Shown piece by piece: positions 11,498 through 25,108 of a stretch of DNA of 64,000 nt (positions are counted from its first letter, which is position 1; every line of letters starts with the position of its first letter). Below the pieces are notes generated by a model. That model saw nothing but the letters and a program-made list of their open reading frames with translations. It was not told where the DNA came from and ran no database searches. Origin of the DNA: Volvariella volvacea V23. Lineage: Eukaryota > Basidiomycota > Agaricomycetes > Agaricales > Pluteaceae. The stretch spans positions 553,824 through 617,823 of the forward strand of contig KB722750.1 of NCBI GenBank assembly GCA_000349905.1, in the 5' to 3' direction. A program made the position numbers and the translations under genes.

Positions 11498-12809
11498 TTA
11501 GGAGTTAGCATTATAACCTCGCCTCTGTGGGGAGATAGTTAATCCCAAGTCCAAAGCAGTAGCATGATTGCAACCCACCTCATAGCGCTGATGCGGTCTA
11601 TTGAAGGCCTTGCAGTAATTGAGAATATGCCGATCCAAGTCGCGTCTGTTGGCGAGATATTTACCACAGCTGAAGCAATGGTTCATTGGCACATCTCTCG
11701 CCATATGTCGAGCCACCAGGTGTGGCAAAGCAGCACGCGCCTGGGTTGTCGTATTGCACCCTGGCACGATGCATGGAACGTTATACTTTCCGGTTATCTC
11801 AATAGAAACCCCATGGTTCTCTTCCAAGTGACCCTGTATCTGAGAGAAGCAATATAGCTTGTGCAATATCGTGGAAGAACAGCCTGGAATCGGGCATTCC
11901 AGTTCAAATATCCACTTTCTGTAAGTGCAGGAGACGGCTTCTAATTGACCTTGGCACATCGTGCGAAGCTCCTGGCGTGGCACTCTCCGGTATCCAGGGG
12001 AAGATATGAAGCCCTCAAAAATACTACGACAGACAGATGTTATCGCCAGCAATACAAATGGACAAATTTCACTTACTCCCGCTCCTCGTAGCCTACAACA
12101 TATCCAATCCATTTCTTTGGAATGGCGATGCCTTGAGGAAGGTTAAAGGAACTATGGAACCGTCAGCGCGTCTCAAGTGCGGTGGCATTCTGGTGGCTTA
12201 CCTGATATCTACTTGCACCGGTGATTTTTTGACAGTGCTGCAACTAGTCACCCCACTTCTCCGCTCGAAATTGTGCTCTATGAACGATGTGCTTTCTGAC
12301 TGAAGGTTGGGATGTCCAGCGCCAAAGTCGTTGTGCAAGTCGCTCCCATTGGGCGTCGAAGAACTTGTGAGGATTGGTGGGATAGGACGTAACTCGGTGG
12401 CTGAGGGCATGTGCAGCGAAAACGGGTAATGAGGGAGCTGATAAGAGAGTCCAGAAGGATCTGTAGTAGTGCACCATGCATCAAATGTGCCGGGCTGCTG
12501 TGGCAACTGGAGTGAGCTGTGTGGTACACCCCAGATGGCATTCTCTAAGGCCAGCTCTCCTGATCTAATTGGCCCTTGGGTGCCACGGACGATGGGGAGA
12601 TTTTCGGGGGGATTGACACCTTGCGAAGCGGAATCCATTGTACCCTGCCCAAGAGGTGAACTATAACATCGCGTTAGTTATGTGCCCATTACGCGATAGG
12701 ATAGGGTGAAAGCGAGGAATAAGGCCTACACGTTATGCAAGACGCTAGGCATATATACAGACGCGTCTTGAATGAAATCGTGCAGATTAGTGCTTGGAAG
12801 AGAGGCCAT
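11498..12809 (-). CDS. Zinc-finger-like paralog C
   Basis: Predicted 355 aa. Exons: 12809-12732, 12644-12202, 12151-12077, 12023-11579, 11524-11498. The finger triad is CPIPGC..H..H, CIVPGC..H..H and CFSC..H..C, the same order as paralogs A and B. The preceding block IPKKWIGYVV aligns with IPAEWAGRVV of paralog A. The last intron (GTGGGT..CACAG, 54 nt) is in frame without a stop, so it could also be retained, which would add 18 residues. Only the N-terminal exons differ in layout from A and B: I found no 15-nt exon here. Function unknown. Confidence 0.7.
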
Positions 12810-13725
12810 GATGTGTGAGGACCCGACCCAATTCCAAGAGGCATCTTAAAGGGAAAACTATGAAGTACTATACAGCAGGGGAATAGAGCTAATTTGGTCT
12901 AACAAAGGAGGGACTAGGATGGGCTCGTTAAGCGAGATTATCCTCTTAACACGATGCATCATTCCGGGGGGAGTTTTACGAGGGACAGTCATTCGATCGC
13001 GTCGTTCCCGAGTCAGCAGCGCCACCAAAGATTAAGCGAGTAGCAACCGCCTTAGAAATTCTCAGCCTAGGTTCGGGGGGGCATATTGCGTCATAGACTC
13101 CCCAATAGAGCAACCTTCTTTGTGTCCTTGGGATGCTCCCTTCAGGACATCATGGCACGAGGCGCTGCAAGTATTATGAACCCCCGCAAACAATTCTTAG
13201 CTCCTTCTTACCAGGCCCACGTAGCGATTTCCAAAAGGAGCTCTACCAGACCCTGGATGTCAGGGTTTCTTGTCAGTTGATTTGTGGAGGATTTGTGGAA
13301 TGGGGTAGAATAGCTACTGGTATCTAGATTGCGCGTTGGGCCACGCAGGTAGGGAGGTGGGAATGAATCTATTGCTTGAAAACGTGAACGCGAGGCTGGG
13401 AAGATAGCCTTTATGCTGTCCAGGACACTCTATTAATGCCAAGAAAGGGCTGCTGGTGCCTTCATCCATTTTCTTCGCCGCTAGGATGCGTCTCGTCATG
13501 TTGTAATTTGATGGTGCTACTGAATTGTTTGCTCTGCGCAAGCCACAGTCAGAGGGTATTCTAGCATGCCAAGTTGTGCTAGATATGAGAGGTACATAGA
13601 TGCTACGTCAACATACAATCACATTTCCCGGAACAATTCAAGTATCAAACAAGTACGCAGAGTAGAGCACGAAACAATGGTAGAAATAGCGATGGATACT
13701 GGCCGATAACATCAAACAAACACCA
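12810..13725. other. Gap of about 0.9 kb
   Basis: Between paralog C and the TPR gene, both on the minus strand. No supported gene. Confidence 0.4.
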
Positions 13726-16493
13726 TCAATTTGTTCGAGCATCCCCGCTAGATTCGGCAACCCCCTCTGTTTGTACCTCAATTGCTCCCGAACCCGACCC
13801 TGCATTCACCTCCACTGGTACAATTTCCTGGCCCCCTCCATCCTCCAATATTCCCTCGTAATTTGACTTCTCTTCCGCCGCCGCCGTTAGAACCTTTCGG
13901 TATTTCTCTTCGTTGCCAAGTTGATCTGCCACCAGAACGGCCTCCTCGGCATGTTCCCGTCCCTCCTTTGTTCTCCCAAGTTCTCGGCACAGCCCAGATG
14001 ATCTAATCAACCCCTCTACCAATTGTACTTTATACCCGCCCGATCCCTTTGCAGTTCCGTTAGATAGCGCCCGTTGAATAAACATGACCTCTTTAGCTAG
14101 CTCCAGCGCTTCCTCCGGACACCCGAGCTTCGCCAGATTCTCTGAAACGAGCCTGAACGCCAGCGCCAAGTCTCGATTGACGAATCGTGGATTGTTCTTG
14201 ACGAATGTCTGGTGGATCTGCAACATCGTCTGAGCCGACTCCAATGACTCATTGTGCCTCTCAGGCCCAAGGTGGAACAATGAAAGGCTAACCAATCCAT
14301 GTGCAACGACCAACCACGGCGTTGTCCATAGTGGCCTTTCGCTGACAAGTAACTCCAGCGTCTTTACCCCTTCCTTTGAGTAATCTAACGCTTCATCGAA
14401 GCGGCCTAGATTCACCAGGCAGTATCCCATGAGCATCTGTCCCCACCCCACTTTCTGTAGGAATACATCCGGCCTTTTCTTCGCCAGTCGCGTGTGAACT
14501 TCTATATCCTCTTTAACCAACTCATAAACCTCTTGCCACCTTCCGAGATCCATCAACCTTTTCGCTGTGCCATGTAATGAGGTGGCTAGTGCTGCTTCGT
14601 ACAAATCTGGGTTCTTGGATGCAAGACTTCGGTATACAGAAATGGCCTCTTGTGCTGCTTCCAATCCCTCTTGAAAGAACTCTGCCTGCCCCAGACAGAG
14701 GGAGGCATTTAATAGGGATTCTGCTAGATCTGGGAGATAAAGCTCCGAGTTTTCGCTGACCAACACGCGCCTAATCCCCAGCGCCTCGCGCGCCAAATCC
14801 GCAGCCTCTTCAAATCGACCAATAAACCCAAGATAATGGGAGAATGTATTGAGCAAGGATGCCAGCAGCGAGCGGTATCTCTTTTCTGTTTTCGACAACC
14901 GACGAACAATGTCCAAGGCTTCTTGTGCAAGAGCGACTGCATCACTAAACCGGCCGAGTCGGTATGCGGCGATAGCAGCAACGCGCAAAGACCCCGACAG
15001 CACGACTTCGAACGTGTAACCATTCAGCTGTCGACCGACGCAATTGCGATATATCTTGATGTCCTCTTGTGAGATGAGCCACGCGTCTTGGTACATTCCG
15101 AGGTCACTGAGCGCAGCAGATAACGCGTGTAACTCCTTCGCAGTTGTCTCCATTGGCACAGATTGATCTTGACTCCGCAGAATTTTCATCGTCTGTATGA
15201 CACGCATGACAATGTCCTGTCGTTCTTGTGTTGGTTCTGTCGATTGCCCATAATGCGCGAGGAACCAAGGTTCTGGTGGACTTTCCACAATATTTGTATC
15301 GGTTTCAGCAGGCCTCTGACCGCGTTTTGGTCGTCGTAGGAGAATCCTAAATGCCTTGCGAATGGAACGAAGGAATGACTTGGCTGCAGGGGGGGAGATG
15401 GGAGATACTTCCTGTATGCGGCTGCTCTGCTGTTGCATTTGGGTGAGAGTGATGGCGATGGGAGTTTGGGAAACGACATGCGTCAAAGTTTTGACAATGG
15501 TCTGGAGATACTGCTTTTCTAATGATGAGATGGAATGTTTTTCCAGTTCCTTGGAAAAAACGTGATTAGAGTGAGTTTGGTGTCCGCAGAACGCAAGTTC
15601 TTACCTTCGAAGCTCGTTTAATGACCCGTTTCATCTCCGTACGCGACATATCCCTCGCCCCCACAAGTTCCTGAGCCCTAGAAGGATCCGTGCCGGCTTC
15701 ATCAAACCTATTTTGCAACCCTGCTTCAACTTGATCTAATCGCGTGTGTATTTCAGCACGTAGTTGTAGCACTGTCAACTCCGTACGGGCAGTTGTTCCA
15801 GTCTATACCACAGCGGGGTGTTATCACGGCTAAGTAGAGCAAGCCACTTGACGCGCTTACCGAGAATCGTTGATAGCACTTATTTACCTTCTTCTCCAAT
15901 CGCTCGATTTCATCAGCAATGTCATCTCGTTCTCGCCACGCTGCAAAAGCCCCGCGAAGCCCGGGCCTCGAGGAGCAAAGTTTACGGCAACGGTCTAGAG
16001 CAGCTTGCAGATCCCTACAAGACAGGGCGTGTTAATTTATGCTGTACCCTATGCCCTATTTGGCTGTTCAAACAAGGGACCGCAGCTGTGCGAAGTTCCC
16101 CAATTCGCCCAGCATGGAGATTGGTGGGCATAAACGGAAAGGGGTTCGCTTACGCTTGGAGTAGTGCTAGTGCGTCTCTCAGCCGCTCAGCGTTAAGGTT
16201 TTGTTGGCGGTCTTGTATCAATTCGTGTATGTGTTCCAGAGATTCCACGAGGTCCGTGCCCAAATCTCGAAGCTTGACTTGATTTCCAGAAACCTGCACC
16301 ATGAGGTGAATATAAAGCAAATTAAAGACATAGAATAGAAGTATCGCAAAGAGCGGGACGACGAGCTCATTCAAAGTGGCTAGACAACACCTACCATTCC
16401 CAAGGAATTCTTCACCTCTTTCCCCATTTCCACAAGCGTTTTCGCCATATCGATCAACGCCAGAATACTCGATACTGCACCAACGGCCTCCAT
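13726..16493 (-). CDS. Helical N-terminal domain plus tetratricopeptide-repeat protein
   Basis: Predicted 795 aa. Exons: 16493-16395, 16293-16154, 16014-15888, 15802-15605, 15549-13726. Residues 1 to about 190 are predicted all-helical, starting with an amphipathic segment (MEAVGAVSSILALIDMAKTL) followed by coiled-coil-like helices. This arrangement recalls the HeLo/MLKL-type N-terminal bundles of fungal signalling proteins. Residues of about 270-740 hold degenerate TPRs of about 45 residues, with repeated LGRFxEA, LAxSLLN and AQEAL cores. No nucleotide-binding domain is visible between the two parts. TPR arrays bind protein partners. A cell-death or incompatibility role is inference from architecture only. 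Confidence 0.75.
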
Positions 16494-17828
16494 TTTCAAG
16501 TACCACTCTCAAATGTTTGAGTTTGGAGTTGTTTCGGATTTTTTTCGATTCCTCGAGGCTAGGCAAGTGGTACAGATGGGACGATTGAAGGGGTATTGAA
16601 CAGGGTTAGAATTCCATGCGTCGTAGCAGTGAATTGTTCACATGTCAATGCAGGAGGCAGGGACTCATAAGCCTTAGAAAGCAATTCTTGGGTTGTCACC
16701 TGCATCCGACTCTTCTCGTGACACTTTAATCGAGCTTGACTTCACTTGTGAGTCGCATCAATGGCCAACGAGGCGATGTGCAATGGGATATAAAAGGCAT
16801 GCAATGTAAACTTTGCGTCACAGGTCATCGATGGGCTAAGGGCTGGGGACTTGCGATTTTTGCCTCGTAGTGGATGAGAGACTACTTGTGAAGTCCGTAA
16901 AAGCGGGTTGCATTGTCAAAATTCGTGGATAGGACACCTACCAGTAAAAAAGACCAATCAGCACAACTACACCTGGAACACTGCGCAGCCCACCTTCGTC
17001 TCTTGGCAAGAGCATGCTGATACACCTCATGCACTACTACGCAAGATGAAAACTCCTGGCAGCTGGGCAATGGGAGATGGCAGCTGGCGAAAATCAAAAG
17101 CTTTACTTTGATGATGTTTTAACTGGAAGGTTGAAAGGGCTTTCCATAAACGGTAGGCGTTGATTTGGCTGACTATGCATCACATTTTGGGCTTGTATGG
17201 TATGATACTCGCTAGTTTGCTCCATAGATCGCGCTTGTTATAGTGCTCATCACCGGGGACACGTATAGCGATTCATAAAGCAGGAGTATGGGGGGCTCAA
17301 GCGGCAATTGCCGGGATCTACTCGGCTAGCACCGCAAAAAACTAAAACGATGTGCTGTGTGACTGTCCCACCACAAGACGTTCTGCGACTATTACTTGAC
17401 CGTGGCCATGATTCCTTGTATTCAGCGTGTCACTACTCCGTCTAAATGATATGCATATCGGCCTTACTGCTACTTCTCAAATATTTCGTACAACCATTGG
17501 CGTGAGTGACCCCCCGACATCACAGTTTTTATGCAGATCTGCCCGTAGCGCTACATCTTATTCCGCTGCTCGCAGGCTCCCAATTTACGCCATAAAAGTC
17601 TCAACACACACAAGATTGACCAAATAGTAGTACGATTTTTTTGACAGAAAGAGGTGAGTCAACACGAGTATAGCGAGCATTAGTAACAGTATCGAAATGA
17701 TCGCATGCGATTTCCGAGTCTGAATCATTGGAGGTATCAACTATGTCGTCCGAAAGAGTACAACAACGAAGCGTGAAACTGTTTATCTGTCTTGCATCGC
17801 ATACCTAGATGTGCATGAGTTCTAACCT
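16494..17828. other. Gap of about 1.3 kb
   Basis: Region between the TPR gene promoter and the first E2 copy. Short frames only; nothing I can support. Confidence 0.4.
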
Positions 17829-18562
<734 letters not shown>

Positions 18563-19726
18563 GCCTGCAGAGCATCGGTCGTTCTAGATTCCCAGGCGAA
18601 AGCGCCATTCGAGGCCATCCGGGAGCCATCCAATGTGCGGTGCAGGTACATTTGACAAATTGGATGGAGACGAGTAGCCAAGGGCGTCAAAAAAACGTAT
18701 AATGAAGGAATGAAGAGAACGCACAGGATCTTCAGGCATTTACGAGTCAGAGGGACAGTAGTCAATGGAAGGCTGCAAGCAACAGCAGGAACGCCTCCTT
18801 GCATTCAGTTTTGTAGTGCTTATCCCGCCTATTGAGTTTACATTGCCTCCTTAGATGCTCCACTTCAGCTTTCCCAGTCTTCTGTGAAGTACCCTTCTCC
18901 ATTTCCTCGCGTTCCTAAACTAAGGGCTCATTTAGGGAAAGTAACATGTTGTGCGGTACACGCGTTACATTACGTGTGTTTTGCTGCGTTCTCCCGTCAG
19001 CTGCGCATTGTGACCTGATTCCCACCTGACCTGACTATTTTTGGCTCCGAGGTCTGTGATGTTGGATCGATGGGTTCGTCGTCGTTGCTGATATAAACAA
19101 AATGCGTGTGGGGAGGCGCTCGGTAAAGTCCGAAATCCTACCGGCAGTCCCGGGCCACCATCCGGGCCACCCAGCTTCAATTAAGCACGCTGGAGACTGG
19201 TAGTCTTCTCGATCGACACTGGCTAGACCATAGACGGCACTCTCTCCGTATGGACTGATCAGCTGAACGAATCCCTTTTGCGTCCCTGAAGCTCTCAAGG
19301 TCCTGGTATTACTCTTTTATTGATTATGTATCTGGATGTAAGTGGTACCTATTTCCAGTTCTACACTCCTTTATTGAACCGACTTTATCAAATCACGGTT
19401 CACGTAGAACTCTCTGTGCCTTCGTTGGTGGTAATCATGTTGCAACGCGTTCGGCATCAATTTATCGTGATCCGTGTCACAATAGAAACCCAAGGATATG
19501 TCCAACACTGCTTCAATGGGCTGTGTGCGGAAAGAAGCAGATCAATACCAGTAAAATATAAAACACGACAGAGACAGAGCGATACTGTGCAGCGGACTAC
19601 ACCTGAAGCTATCTATGCATAGAACAAAGAAGCGTGAGGTTGTTCATCTCAAAATATTCATCCTACATAGCATACCTATTCGCACATGAGCTATTGACCT
19701 CTCGCAAGTATCAAATAAAGAACGGC
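18563..19726. other. Gap between E2 copies 1 and 2
   Basis: About 1.2 kb with no supported gene. At 19248-19265 it contains an 18-bp word also found at 21092-21109, upstream of E2 copy 2 (see findings). Confidence 0.4.
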
Positions 19727-20422
<696 letters not shown>

Positions 20423-21533
20423 GGCGGGAGATCAATCGTGCTATTTCCCAGATAAAAAAATGCCACAGTAACCAATAAACCATCCACACCATGAAACGGG
20501 TATGGTTTATGATTGGGTTCCAGGTGGGAGGTCGATGTGCCATGATCAGCACGAAAACGATAGATTGATATGAAGCGATGCGCGTACCGGAAATGCACAT
20601 ATAGCGAGAAAGACGCACTTTTGATTGTCGAAAGGGAAGAGGTAACCACTGAAGGACAGCTGGAAAGTGAAGAGGCAGTGGTCAAAAAAGAAGCTGTTGC
20701 TGAGCGCTGCAAAAATAGCGGCTTGCGCTAGATTTTGCATGAATCCCCGCAGCGCAGTCCGCTCATCCCGCCCACCGAGTTCCCATTAGTTCAAGGCCTA
20801 CAGTGCAGAACCTCCACTCCAAATAGGACCGGTTTCCCGCCAGCCAAGACTCGATTTCCTGAAGTACACCATTGAGATGCTGGTAGACGCCCGGCGGCAA
20901 ACTCCGACTCCTGTCAATCTAGACCCTGGACTGGACCATCTCCCACTCACCGGGTCTCGCTCAGTCTCGTACGCACCTCCACCACATCCGCATAGGGCCA
21001 TGGGATCAACAGATGCTCCCCTGATTGACGCTGCTGGAACACAACATGCCCCGAGTCCCTAGACCACGCACGGCGAATTGGCCTCGTATGGGTATGGACT
21101 GATCAGCTGGTCGAGAACACCCTCTGGTCTTCTGACCCCACATCAGCCTTGGCCCTCGAGCTGATTGTGCATGTCGGTCTGGAAGGTACGTCTAGCTCTC
21201 CCCATCTCCCGGTCTACTCAACCTTATCAGCCCACGATACATGTCTAGAACACCCCAAATTACCCAAAATCCACGTCAAAAAGTCAAACCATCCAGCACC
21301 TAAGCAGACCGTGACCCAGCCTCGAACATCATATGTCCCACAATGCGCCCTATATAACTCCCTCTATTCTCCCCAATTTTGGCGCTTCCATTGCCATCCC
21401 AACTCACTCCGCACATTCACACATCCCCACTCGAACCTACTCTGTACACCTTTACCCACCCTCCACCGCTCAATCCCGCTCGCCTTACCTCTCAACTCAA
21501 CTCAGCGCTAGAGCCTAGAGACCACGAACCACG
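20423..21533. other. Divergent gap between E2 copy 2 and COX8
   Basis: About 1.1 kb with promoters for both flanking genes. C-rich pyrimidine tracts precede COX8. The 18-bp repeat at 21092-21109 lies here. No other gene supported. Confidence 0.4.
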
Positions 21534-21901
21534 ATGCTTAGACTCGCACGTGCAGGTGTACTTCGACCCGCGATGCGCTCGCACACCCTCCAGCGCCCCA
21601 TGGCCATGACACGGCGCTTTGCACATACCCATGAATCTCCATCTGTACGTCCCTCCCCGTCTCCTGCACCAACTGGGGGTTGACATATCTGGTCTCGGTA
21701 TCTAGAATATGCCCTTTGATTATACCAATCGACGGACGTTAAAGTACAAGTTCTTGGCTTATATGGGAACTGGGTTCTCGATACCCTGGATTGCGATTTG
21801 GTGGAGATGGTACGTATCTCTTCCGGCCCTTTGGAGGATGCGATCTCACATTTTGGCCGTGAATCTATAGGAATCGCCCAGGAGGAATCAATAACCCTTA
21901 A
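21534..21901 (+). CDS. COX8: Cytochrome c oxidase subunit 8 (VIIc-type)
   Basis: Small inner-membrane subunit of complex IV. Exons 21534-21644, 21706-21809 and 21871-21901 give 81 aa. The N-terminus is Arg-rich without acidic residues until the HESPS region, as in a mitochondrial presequence. The mature part starts NMPFDYTNRRT and has one transmembrane segment (FLAYMGTGFSIPWIAIWW), ending NRPGGINNP. The layout (presequence, xMPF motif, single membrane helix) matches fungal COX8/animal COX7C. Convergent with RRP45. Confidence 0.8.
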
Positions 21902-22134
21902 TCGTATCAGGGGACTGATGATGGACACTGTTGTACCACGAACAAAGAATCAGTCAAGAAGTTGAACATTCGATCTGTACACTATTCGTTCCTTTGGGTT
22001 GTCATGATAGATTCGCTATTCCTTGTACTCTTGTTTGAATGTTAATAAACGCATATAACATTCACCTATGGCTAAGAGCGTGATGATGATACACCATCTG
22101 CATCGTGCTCCTTTTGAATCTACACCACATCATC

Positions 22135-23260
22135 TCACCTAACCTCCACCTTCCTCCCCTCCCAATCCTCCTTCAACCTCCTCTCCACAATCTCATCCCA
22201 CTCCCTTGCCTTCCCAGCCGCAACCTCAATGACCTCCATCACCTTGCCCATTTCCAGCGGCACGCCTCCGAGCTTTTGCAGCACGCACATCTCCCGCTGC
22301 GCGTTGATCGCGATGGAGATCAGGCCGGCGCTGAGGCGTTGTTCGAGGTGCGAGGGGTCGATGATGAACGGTGTGGGCGGCTGGGAGGGGTCGGAGGGGG
22401 AGGGGAAGAAGGCAAAGGTGAAGCAGAAGGGGGTGTGGTGGATTGCTAGCGGGACCGGAGCGCGTTCTGTTGGAGGGTGCTGCGGAGAGGGGATGAGCTG
22501 CATGCAAATAGGGAGGAGCGGGACGGACGGACTATCGTTATTTCGTCGCCGATGACTTCTACTTCTGGTCTGCGGAAGTGTTTGAGGGCTACCATTCCGG
22601 CGAGACAGGCGCAGTCGAGCATGTTGCCGTCGTCGGACAGGAAGTGGATTGTTAGTCGTAGATGCCAGACCTGTGGTTATGTCAGGACCATCTTCTAGAA
22701 GGGAAGATAGGGTGCATGTATACGCACTCGTTTTCTGGCTAGAATGCACAACGACTCCTTGTCGATTGTGTCGCTTCTTCTCAAGACCTTGTCGAGCATA
22801 CGGGTGATCGTGACTTCCTCTTCCGACGCACTAGAGTCGACGTCCGTATATACCCAGGTAACAAGCGGCACAGAAAAGGAAGAGGTTAATCAAGACGGAT
22901 AGGTTGAACGTAGGAGATACATACCTACCGAGCGATCTCGTACTCTGTCGACGCCATGGGTGAAATCTCAGAGTTGATCGAAATGATGCCTTCGAACGGT
23001 CTCTCGGGTGTAGGCTTTACGATCTTGCCTTGTACATGGGCAATTACTCTACGATATCCTTTTCAATTCCCGAGCGAACGATAAGAAACGAAAACGCACC
23101 TTGTCTTCCCCATTGCACATTCCACCCACCCCAGCTCGTGTCCAAACGTCAAAACCGGTGTCCTAGCCTGCAGCGGCAGTCTTCCATCAATCCTCAGCGA
23201 CTGCTTCAACGACGCAGCAACAAACTCCTTTTCCGCTATCGAGGGCGACGGTGGCCGCAT
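22135..23260 (-). CDS. RRP45: Exosome complex subunit RRP45 (RNase PH fold, EXOSC9)
   Basis: Ring subunit of the RNA exosome, needed for nuclear and cytoplasmic RNA processing and decay. Exons 23260-23100, 23048-22929, 22830-22728, 22670-22533 and 22497-22135 give 294 aa. It starts in typical style (SIAEKEFVAASLKQSLRIDGR), continues with GWVECAMGKTR and VIAHVQGKIVKP, then NMLDCACLAGMVALKHFRRPEV, and ends with a QREMCVLQKLGG block. The 4th intron (22532-22498) is only 35 nt, but it has GT..CAG ends and is needed to keep frame. RRP45 subunits lack phosphorolytic activity. The start ATG faces SDH4 across a 290-bp divergent promoter. Confidence 0.93.
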
Positions 23261-23550
23261 AACGTGTTGTCGAGGTCCAGTGCCCGATGGTCAAAATGCC
23301 TAATCTTTTCGCGTTATTTGCACGTATTAGAATCGCAAGGTGACGCCCCAGAGTCGGCCCTCCGCAAGCCGGGCGGACGGAGTCGGGAATAACCGGTGCG
23401 TGTCGGGCGCGGGCCAGCAGAGCGCAATCCCGTGAATTTGCACTTTCCATCTCTCCTCCAGCTTGTGAGTCTCCCGCTCTTTTGCTCGTCCGCGTCTGCT
23501 CTCTCGATTGCTGGTGTCTGACAATCCCGTCTGCAGTGGCGATTCAATCC
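23261..23550. promoter_or_regulatory. Divergent promoter RRP45/SDH4
   Basis: A 290-bp GC-rich interval between two oppositely transcribed housekeeping genes must carry both core promoters. No specific motif is called. Confidence 0.5.
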
Positions 23551-24310
23551 ATGGCCTCCTCTGTCGTCCTCCGATCTTCACTTCAAAGGGCTCTCGTTGC
23601 TCAGCGAGTCGGTCTCCGCGCTGGTGCTGTCCAAGGTTCGCATATCCTCCAGCCTATTCCGGACCCAGGATCAATGCAGGCGCTGATGATCTCCTTCCAC
23701 ATCCAGTCCGACATGCATCCTCCGAGGCCCAATACGTCCCAGGCGGTCGTAAGTCTCCCTCCTCTCCACTGCATCCAGCACCTCTCACTCCCACCCCATC
23801 CCTCCAGCCATCTACAAAGGAACAGCAAACGACCCGACCACCTTCCCCCCACCTTCACGCATACATGGCTCCTACCACTGGGCCTTTGAACGCGTCCTCT
23901 CCGCCGGCCTCGTCCCGCTCACGGTCGCAGCCTTCGCCACCAGCGGAACAAACTACCCCGTCCTGGACGGCATCCTGGGCATGAGCCTGATCATGCACAG
24001 TCACATCGGGGTGCGTCGCCCTCCCGTCCCGTAAACGCACGTGCACGTGCAGATGTTGATGCTCTTGTCGCAGTTCGACGCCATCCTGGTGGACTACGTC
24101 CACAAACGCAAGTTCCCCGTCATCGGCCCCATTGCGAGCTGGACCCTCCGCGCCGCAACTGTCGGTGCCTTGGTTGGAGTTTATCAATTCAACACCAACG
24201 ATATCGGTGCGTCTCCATCCCTATATGCGTTCTTTTCCTGTTGTTTTAATTTAACTTTTCACGCCCCTTCAGGTCTGACCGAGTTGATCGCCAAACTCTG
24301 GGCTGCATAG
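23551..24310 (+). CDS. SDH4: Succinate dehydrogenase membrane anchor subunit (CybS)
   Basis: Complex II membrane anchor that binds heme b and ubiquinone. The best model has exons 23551-23611, 23653-23748, 23808-24010, 24073/24074-24206 and 24273-24310, 176 aa. The N-terminus is a basic presequence (SSLQRALVAQR). The conserved core begins IYKGTANDPTTFPPPSRIHGSYHWAFERVLSAGL and contains LGMSLIMHSHIGFDAILVDYVHKRK, with the His of the heme region, followed by a third membrane helix (AATVGALVGVYQF). The first intron is uncertain: a 41-nt GT..AG intron is the only one I found that restores frame into the second exon. Confidence 0.88.
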
Positions 24311-25108
24311 TCTCCCCATCTCCCCGTTGGTCTCAGGAGACGGGCCACTACATCCTACATTGACTATCCTCACATGCATCTCTGCGTTTTTATGTCATGC
24401 TCAATAGAGGGCAGATCATCAAAAGAATAGGATTTCGCTTTTCGTTTATTCGCGGTGTTGTCTGATCCTGCTCGTTAGTGCTTTAGCATCCACTCCAAGG
24501 ATTTTACGCATGGCTCCGTGCGTTTGCGATACTGCCCGAACGTAATCGGTATGTTTAACTTGTGCGCCGTGGTGCTGTCAATGTCGTTGCCATTGCGGAG
24601 TTAGGACATGTCGACTTTTTGACATGGAACTCCGGCGGACATATGAGCTCGCTACGACGTTGCTGATAGGTCAACTTGACCTTTTGAGCACATGGTCAAC
24701 TTGGTGTTTGTGACGCAAACTACTCCAGTTTCTAATGCAATACACACTAGCGAGGGATGTTTAAAGCTGAGGAGTTTTCCCTCGTTCCATCAACACCCGA
24801 GTCGGGGTCATGCGCATAGAAATATGTAATCACAATTGAAAGGCCAGTAGCACGGCTGTAGCTTATAGCCTCCGGACCCGCCATGATGCTACCTGAACAG
24901 CACCAGATCTGACTTCACTGCTGCACTCCGTTCAAAATCAGGCTTGAAGTACACTCTATGCCGCAGTGTCACAGCCACAGCGCGCCATATTTGTACAGGA
25001 ATTGCGCCCATCAGACTTTGCTATTAACTACCACTGTTGTGTCTGTGCTCGAGTTCAACCTGTTCTAACCACAACTGTTCCAGTTTTGGTCACAAGCTAT
25101 TCCTTACG
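24311..25108. other. Gap of about 0.8 kb
   Basis: 3' of SDH4 and promoter of F-box paralog 1. No gene seen. Confidence 0.4.

Noticed and set aside
22481..22560. Frameshift pseudogene interpretation of RRP45
   Set aside because: A 35-nt GT..AG intron restores the frame with correct phase and gives a full-length conserved protein, so decay is not needed.
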